Source: Aquificaceae bacterium (GTDB lineage Bacteria > Aquificota > Aquificia > Aquificales > Aquificaceae). Taken from it: a stretch of 43,705 nucleotides of DNA. Location of the stretch: positions 1 through 43,705 of the forward strand of contig JANXBA010000002.1 in assembly GCA_025062075.1 (NCBI GenBank). The letters run 5' to 3'. The notes beneath the pieces were generated by a model. The model saw nothing but the letters and a program-made list of their open reading frames with translations. It was not told the DNA's origin and searched no databases. Below, piece after piece: positions 38,808 through 43,705 of the stretch (position 1 is its first letter; each line of letters begins with the position of its first letter). The position numbers were made by a program, and so were the translations under genes.

Positions 38808-40493
38808 CTAACCCTGGAGATACTTGGCCACCTCCTGCTTAAGGGCCGGGTTTATGCCCAACCTTTTGAGCTGGTCGTCCTCCGCCTTGAGAAACTCGTA
38901 GAGGTTCTCAAAGTTTCTGTATATGAGCGTCTTCTTCGCCTCGCCTACGCCTTTTATCCGGTCTAACACCTCTTGCAACCCTTCCTTCAGCCTGAGCTTT
39001 CTGTTGTAGGTCAGGGCAAAGCGGTGAGCCTCGTCCCTGATGAGACCAAAGACCCTGTAGAGCAGTGGGTGCTCTTTGAGCCTAAGCTCTTTACCCTCTT
39101 CTGTGAAGAGTATCTCCTCCGCCTTTGCCAAGGAGAAAACCCTTACGGGTAGGGAGAACCTGTCCCGAACCCTGACCGCCACGCTGAGCTGTCCAAGCCC
39201 CCCGTCTATAAGCCACAGGTCTGGCATCTCCTCCTCTCCCCTCTCTAGCCTTCTTGCCCTGCGGGAGAGCACCTCCTCCAAGGCACGGTAGTCATCCACG
39301 CCCTGAAAGCTCTTTATCCTGTACCTTCTGTAGTCTCTTTTTTCCATCCTGCCCAGCACCCAAACTACGCAGGAGCCCACCGTGTACTCACCGTAGAAGT
39401 GAGATATGTCAAAGCCCTCTATCCTTTTAGGGGCGGGTATGCCGAGCACCCTCTTGAACTCCTCCGCCAGGAGCTCGGGCGGTAGCCCCTCCGCCATGTT
39501 TTCCCTTAACAGCTGCTCCAACTCCGGCCCTATCTCCGTGGAGAGGTGGAAGCTCTTTCTCTGGGTTAGCCACCACAGGAGCTCCTCAGAGAGCTGGAAG
39601 TTCACCAAAAGGGTCTCCGGAAGGGGGTTTTTGTAGTAAAAGCCTATTAAAAACTCCTCCAAGTCCTCTTCCCTGCCCAGGGCCACTACCTGCTTGTCCA
39701 CCAGCTTGCCAGAGCGTATGAGGAAGACCCCCACCAGCCTTCCCATGAGGTAGATAAGGTCCGCATGCCTGTGCCGGAGGCCGGAGACTTTCTGTCCCCT
39801 TGAGAGGTTTTCCAAGGCCTGTATCTGGTCCCTGAGCATGGCGCACCTTTCAAAGTTTAGCCTCTGCATCTCCCTCTCCATCCTCGCGTAGAGCTCCTCC
39901 AGCACGCCACTTACCTCGCCCGAGAGAAGGGCTACCGCTGACTTGGCGGAGAGGGAGTAGCTATCTGGGTCCACCATGTTACAGCAGGGTGCGGAGCAAA
40001 GACCAAGGTGGTAGTCCATGCAAGGCTCTTTCCTGCTGGGTAGTGGGTCGCAGGTACGGAGCTTAAAAAGTCTGTGAAGAAGCCTTTTTACCCTTTTGGC
40101 TTTCGAGGTGCTAAAGAAAGGACCAAAGAGCGAGCCCTCGTGCTCCGTGCCCCTGACCACCTTCACCGTGGGCCAAGGGTCGGAGGTCAGGAGGATCAGG
40201 GGGTAACCTCCCCCGTACTTGTGGAGGACGTTGTACCTGGGCTTGTGGACCTGTATGAGGTCCACCTCAAGGGTGAGGGCCTCAAAGGTGTTGCGCGTTA
40301 CAATCCACTCCACGCTCGTGGCGTTACTCACTATGGCACTCTCTTTTTCCTCCTTCTCCGCCAGCCGGTAGTGTTGCACGAGTCTGTCTCTTAAGTTTTT
40401 CGCCTTCCCGATGTATATGGGTTTGTTGCCCATCTTAAAGAGGTAAACGCCGGGCTTTTCAGGTGCCCTCTGGAGCTCCTTCAAGGAAACCAT
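38808..40493 (-). CDS. uvrC: Excinuclease ABC subunit C
   Basis: GIY-YIG (PGVYLFKMGNKPIYIGKAKNLRDRL), UVR motif, RNase H-like FDISHFYGEYTVGSCVVW, C-terminal HhH. Confidence 0.97.
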   Translation of the reverse strand: MVSLKELQRAPEKPGVYLFKMGNKPIYIGKAKNLRDRLVQHYRLAEKEEKESAIVSNATSVEWIVTRNTFEALTLEVDLIQVHKPRYNVLHKYGGGYPLILLTSDPWPTVKVVRGTEHEGSLFGPFFSTSKAKRVKRLLHRLFKLRTCDPLPSRKEPCMDYHLGLCSAPCCNMVDPDSYSLSAKSAVALLSGEVSGVLEELYARMEREMQRLNFERCAMLRDQIQALENLSRGQKVSGLRHRHADLIYLMGRLVGVFLIRSGKLVDKQVVALGREEDLEEFLIGFYYKNPLPETLLVNFQLSEELLWWLTQRKSFHLSTEIGPELEQLLRENMAEGLPPELLAEEFKRVLGIPAPKRIEGFDISHFYGEYTVGSCVVWVLGRMEKRDYRRYRIKSFQGVDDYRALEEVLSRRARRLERGEEEMPDLWLIDGGLGQLSVAVRVRDRFSLPVRVFSLAKAEEILFTEEGKELRLKEHPLLYRVFGLIRDEAHRFALTYNRKLRLKEGLQEVLDRIKGVGEAKKTLIYRNFENLYEFLKAEDDQLKRLGINPALKQEVAKYLQG

Positions 40494-40511
40494 CGAGTAT
40501 AATTTACTCCC

Positions 40512-41180
40512 GTGGACAAGCTCTACGCCACGCTGACCGCCCTACGCGAGATAGGCTTTGAGCACATCTACTTAGAGGAGAAAACTGCACCAACGCCACC
40601 CCAACCGCAGGAAGACAGGAAAAAGCTCCTTGAGGAGCTCTACCGCAGAATGGAGCAGGAAAGAACATGCGTGCTCTACGAGGGGGCAAGTGGTTACGTC
40701 TTTGGGGAGGGAAACCCCTACTCACCCGTGGTCTTTGTGGGAGAGGCGCCCGGCGAGGAGGAAGACCAGCTAAAAAGACCCTTCGTGGGTAGGGCGGGAA
40801 GGTACTTAGACCAGAAGCTGCAGGAGGTAGGTCTGTCGCGAGAACAGGTTTACATCACCAACGTGGTCAAGTCTCGACCGCCCGGCAACAGAAAGCCCAC
40901 CCCGAAGGAGATGCGAAGCTGTGTTTCCTATCTCAAGAAAGAGATAGAAGTTATAAAGCCTAAGCTTATTGTCTGTCTTGGCTCTACCGCCCTTGAGGGA
41001 GTGCTGGGTAAAAACCTTCAGGTAACCCGCTACAGAGGTCAACTTTTTCCCTACCCCTTCAACCGCCACATAAAGGTCTTCCTCACCTACCACCCCGCCT
41101 ACATCTTAAGAAACCCCCACATGGATAGAGAGTTCTTAGAAGACCTGAAGAAGGTGAAGGAGTTCTTGACCAAGGGCTAA
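40512..41180 (+). CDS. Uracil-DNA glycosylase, family 4
   Basis: VFVGEAPGEEEDQLKRPFVGRAGRYLDQ; VKSRPPGNRKPTPKEMRSC; TYHPAYILRNP. Confidence 0.93.
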   Translation: MDKLYATLTALREIGFEHIYLEEKTAPTPPQPQEDRKKLLEELYRRMEQERTCVLYEGASGYVFGEGNPYSPVVFVGEAPGEEEDQLKRPFVGRAGRYLDQKLQEVGLSREQVYITNVVKSRPPGNRKPTPKEMRSCVSYLKKEIEVIKPKLIVCLGSTALEGVLGKNLQVTRYRGQLFPYPFNRHIKVFLTYHPAYILRNPHMDREFLEDLKKVKEFLTKG

Positions 41181-41380
41181 CCGCCAGATATGGCGTTGAC
41201 CACTCTTACCTCTTCACCTTCGCTTACGTAATCCTTTTCACTCAGGATTTCCTGGCCTCTCACTACGAAGGCGTACTCTCCAGAAAGACCGAGAGCCCTC
41301 AACACCTCCTGAGCCCTGACCTTTTCCCCCTTAAAGTGCAGTTCTTTGACCTGCCCTCTGTAGAGCACTCTTACCTTCAT
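41177..41380 (-). CDS. MoaD/ThiS-like ubiquitin-fold sulfur-carrier protein
   Basis: 67 aa beta-grasp-like sequence ending [14 protein letters not shown] (C-terminal Gly-Gly). Confidence 0.75.
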   Translation of the reverse strand: MKVRVLYRGQVKELHFKGEKVRAQEVLRALGLSGEYAFVVRGQEILSEKDYVSEGEEVRVVNAISGG

Positions 41381-42252
41381 GCCCTTATGGCGGTTTTTAT
41401 GCCCTGGTAGACCATGAGAGTTGCCTTTGACTTGTTCAGGGTGTAGAAGTGAAGACCAGGAGCTCCCCCTTCCATCAGGTCAAGACACTGCTGGATGGCA
41501 AAGTCCACGCCTATGCGTAGAGTGTCCTCAGGGCTCTCTGCGTAGGGTTCAAGCTTGTCTATGAGACTCTGAGGTATGGTAGCACCGCACATGCTGGCGA
41601 ACTTCTGCACCTGCCGGAAGTTGGTTATGGGCATGATGCCCGGTATGATGGGTATGTCTACGCCTGCCTTCTGGCAGAGCTCCACAAAGCGGAAGTAAAA
41701 GTCATTGTCAAAAAACATCTGAGTTATGGAGAAGTCCGCCCCCGCCTCCACCTTCTTCTTAAAAAACCTTATCTCCCACTCCAAGTTGGGCGACTCGGGG
41801 TGTCCTTCAGGGTAGGAGGCCGCGCCTACGGAAAAGTGGTCTCCGAAGCGGTCTCTAATAAGCTGCACCAGCTCAGAGCCGTGCCTGCAGGACCCCTCCG
41901 GAGGTCTGAAGTCCCCCGCAGGTCTGTCACCTCTTAGGGCTAGTATGTTTTCTACGCCCATGTCCCTGTACTCTTGGAGTATCTGCAGGAGCTCTTCCCT
42001 GCTGTGGGCGATGCAGGTAAGGTGTGCCATGGTGGTCAGTCCCGTCTCTTCGTGTATTCTCTTTACCACCCTTCTGGTCCTGTCTCTGGTGCTACCGCCC
42101 GCTCCGTAGGTGACAGACACGAAGGTGGGCTCGAGCTCTTGAAGACTGCTTATGGTCAGGAAGAGCTCTTCCTCCCCTTCTGGGGTCTTGGGTGGAAAAA
42201 ACTCAAAAGATATGCTAAAGCGCCCCTGCCTGAGATACTCTCCTATCTTCAA
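41377..42252 (-). CDS. metF: 5,10-methylenetetrahydrofolate reductase
   Basis: [49 protein letters not shown]; probable TTG start at 42252 with GGAGG upstream (the ORF track uses TTG at 42267). Confidence 0.95.
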   Translation of the reverse strand: MKIGEYLRQGRFSISFEFFPPKTPEGEEELFLTISSLQELEPTFVSVTYGAGGSTRDRTRRVVKRIHEETGLTTMAHLTCIAHSREELLQILQEYRDMGVENILALRGDRPAGDFRPPEGSCRHGSELVQLIRDRFGDHFSVGAASYPEGHPESPNLEWEIRFFKKKVEAGADFSITQMFFDNDFYFRFVELCQKAGVDIPIIPGIMPITNFRQVQKFASMCGATIPQSLIDKLEPYAESPEDTLRIGVDFAIQQCLDLMEGGAPGLHFYTLNKSKATLMVYQGIKTAIRA

Positions 42253-42562
42253 GGAAGGCCTCCGCAAAGTAAATTAGTCTTATTTTACAAGGTGCGGGCG
42301 ACTTTACGAAAAGGCTCAGAAGACCAATGAGCCTCTCCACCTCCTCCGGATGCTCTTTCACGAACCTATGCATAGACTCGAGGGATTCCTCTATCTCAAA
42401 GCTGAGCTCCTTGCTCTGCCTTACCTCCTGCAGGGTTTTTCCTTCCCGGAAGGCCCTAAGGGCCTTTATGCTTCTGCTTACCAGGTCGTCTCTGGTCTTT
42501 GCCCACCGCAGGTCTGTGTGGCGGGTGGTTATTTCAAAAAAGGCCCTGAGGGTAGGGAGCAT
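42215..42562 (-). CDS. Hypothetical protein (115 aa)
   Basis: ORF between the GYD gene and metF on the same strand, overlapping the metF 5' end; charged helical composition. Confidence 0.6.
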   Translation of the reverse strand: MLPTLRAFFEITTRHTDLRWAKTRDDLVSRSIKALRAFREGKTLQEVRQSKELSFEIEESLESMHRFVKEHPEEVERLIGLLSLFVKSPAPCKIRLIYFAEAFLEDRRVSQAGAL

Positions 42563-42563
42563 T

Positions 42564-42860
42564 TCAGCTTAGCTCTTTCAGGTCCTTTATGAGCTGTTCT
42601 ACCTCTATGGCAGGCATGGTAAGGGTCCTTATGGTACCCCTTGAGCCGAGCTCTACGGCCATTTTTACGATGGTGTCATTGTCAGGAGCCTCCAGAATGT
42701 TGACAAAGTCGTAAGGGCCCATCACCGCATACTGGGCGATAATCTTGACCCCGAAGCGTTCCATCACCTCCCTGTCCACTTCCTTTATTCTTTCAGGCTT
42801 TTGCTTGAGAGTTTCCATCCCCTCGTCGGTCAGCGTGGTAAGCATAACATACACTGGCAT
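42564..42860 (-). CDS. GYD domain-containing protein
   Basis: YVMLTTLTDEGMETLKQKPERIKEVDREVMERFGVKIIAQYAVMGPYDFVNILEAPDNDT; AAAGGAGG SD upstream. Confidence 0.88.
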   Translation of the reverse strand: MPVYVMLTTLTDEGMETLKQKPERIKEVDREVMERFGVKIIAQYAVMGPYDFVNILEAPDNDTIVKMAVELGSRGTIRTLTMPAIEVEQLIKDLKELS

Positions 42861-42970
42861 GGCAACTACCTCCTTTTTTTAATAAAAAATATATCACTCC
42901 AACAAGGAAAGGAATACAAGCCTTTAGGCCAATGCCCGTATAGGTTCTCACTGCAAAGAGGCTGATTGGG

Positions 42971-43005
42971 GACAAGGGTCACCTGCGCTGACCCTGAGGC
43001 TTGTC
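42971..43005. repeat. Inverted repeat upstream of the 43074 gene
   Basis: AGGGTCA-CCTGCGC-TGACCCT with outer GACA...TGTC; no T-run on either side. Confidence 0.5.
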
Positions 43006-43073
43006 TCTGAGAAAAATCATGTTATATTATATTAGTGTTAAGTTAAGGTCAAAATTAAAAAGGAGGTCAAGAC

Positions 43074-43705
43074 ATGGAACTCGTAGGCTTTTATCCCATG
43101 TGGTATGTGCCTACCATAGGTAGTGCCACTGTCATAGCAATCATAGCTTCCATTCACGTGCTCGCCTCTCACACTTCGGTGGGAGCCTCAATACTGCTGG
43201 CATACCTTGCCACCAAAGCCTACAGGGAGAACATCCCGCAGATATACGACTACATCAAAAAGTACCTTCTGGCACTGTTGGTCTTTTCCTACGTTTCTGG
43301 CTCTATAACAGGTCCTGGCATATGGTTTTCCGCAACCGTTGCAAACCCTAGGGGCATATCCGCACTCATTCATAACTTTGTTTGGGTGTGGGCGGCAGAA
43401 TGGATATGGTTTGTGGCGGAGGTGACGCTGGTTTACATCCTCTACTACACTCTTGGCAGGATTGACCAGAAAAGCTGGTTAAGGCTTGCGTGGATCTTCG
43501 CCATAGGCTCTTGGGCAACCATGTACATAATCGTGGGTATACTCTCCTTTATGTTATCTCCGGGACACGAAAAGTGGTTCACCACTGGAAACATCCTTGA
43601 CGCCTTCTACAACAAAAACTACTTCCCACACCTTCTTATGAGAAGTGCCTACATGTTTGCCATAGCAGGCACCATAGGCATCGTCATAGCAAGCCTAATG
43701 AAGAA
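43074..43705 (+). CDS. Multi-TM membrane protein with cytochrome-bd subunit I-like features (3' truncated by the window edge)
   Basis: ATG at 43074 with AGGAGG; MELVGFYPMWYVPTIGSATVIAIIASIHVLASHTSVGASILLAYLATKAYRENIPQIYDYIKKYLLALLVFSYVSGSITGPGIWFSATVANP...WVWAAEWIWFVAEV; missed by the ORF track because it is open at the edge. Confidence 0.6.
   Translation, partial: MELVGFYPMWYVPTIGSATVIAIIASIHVLASHTSVGASILLAYLATKAYRENIPQIYDYIKKYLLALLVFSYVSGSITGPGIWFSATVANPRGISALIHNFVWVWAAEWIWFVAEVTLVYILYYTLGRIDQKSWLRLAWIFAIGSWATMYIIVGILSFMLSPGHEKWFTTGNILDAFYNKNYFPHLLMRSAYMFAIAGTIGIVIASLMK

Overview
The window is a gene-dense, high-GC chromosomal segment. Gene content and protein style suggest a member of the Aquificaceae (Hydrogenobacter/Thermocrinis-like); this assignment is inference because no search was run. 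It is mostly housekeeping: tkt (5' truncated), htpX, trpF, purS/purQ, an MCE/MlaD protein, an M29 aminopeptidase, a Crp/Fnr regulator, tRNA-Lys, glmU, tonB, mqnA, trpD, selD, leuA, a GGDEF protein, hldD, yidC/yidD/rpmH, atpE/atpB, an HDAC-like protein, cmk, pilT, recA, gatC, lspA, purL, an NlpC/P60 protein, glyQ, an MBL-fold protein, rimO, pgl, an NtrC-type regulator, guaB, uvrC, a family-4 UDG, a MoaD/ThiS-like protein, metF, a GYD protein, and a 3'-truncated multi-TM protein with cytochrome-bd-like motifs. No CRISPR array, prophage or obvious defence island was seen. The most interesting observations are: (1) selD has an in-frame TGA at codon 12 (SG-U-ASKLGPGD) and is itself a probable selenoprotein, split by the ORF track; (2) rnpA is cleanly missing between overlapping rpmH and yidD, as expected where protein-only RNase P (HARP) is used; (3) an MlaD homologue combines an inner-membrane anchor, a long helical section and a C-terminal beta-rich, barrel-like region, as in a trans-envelope bridge; (4) many genes have a TATAAT-like hexamer only about 5-9 nt before the start codon, suggesting widespread leaderless transcription; (5) an NtrC-family regulator has GAFPSA in place of GAFTGA. 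Other items are an unlisted 35-aa ORF coupled to tonB, a Fur-box-like palindrome at leuA, a decayed transposase-like region, and a structured leader before htpX.
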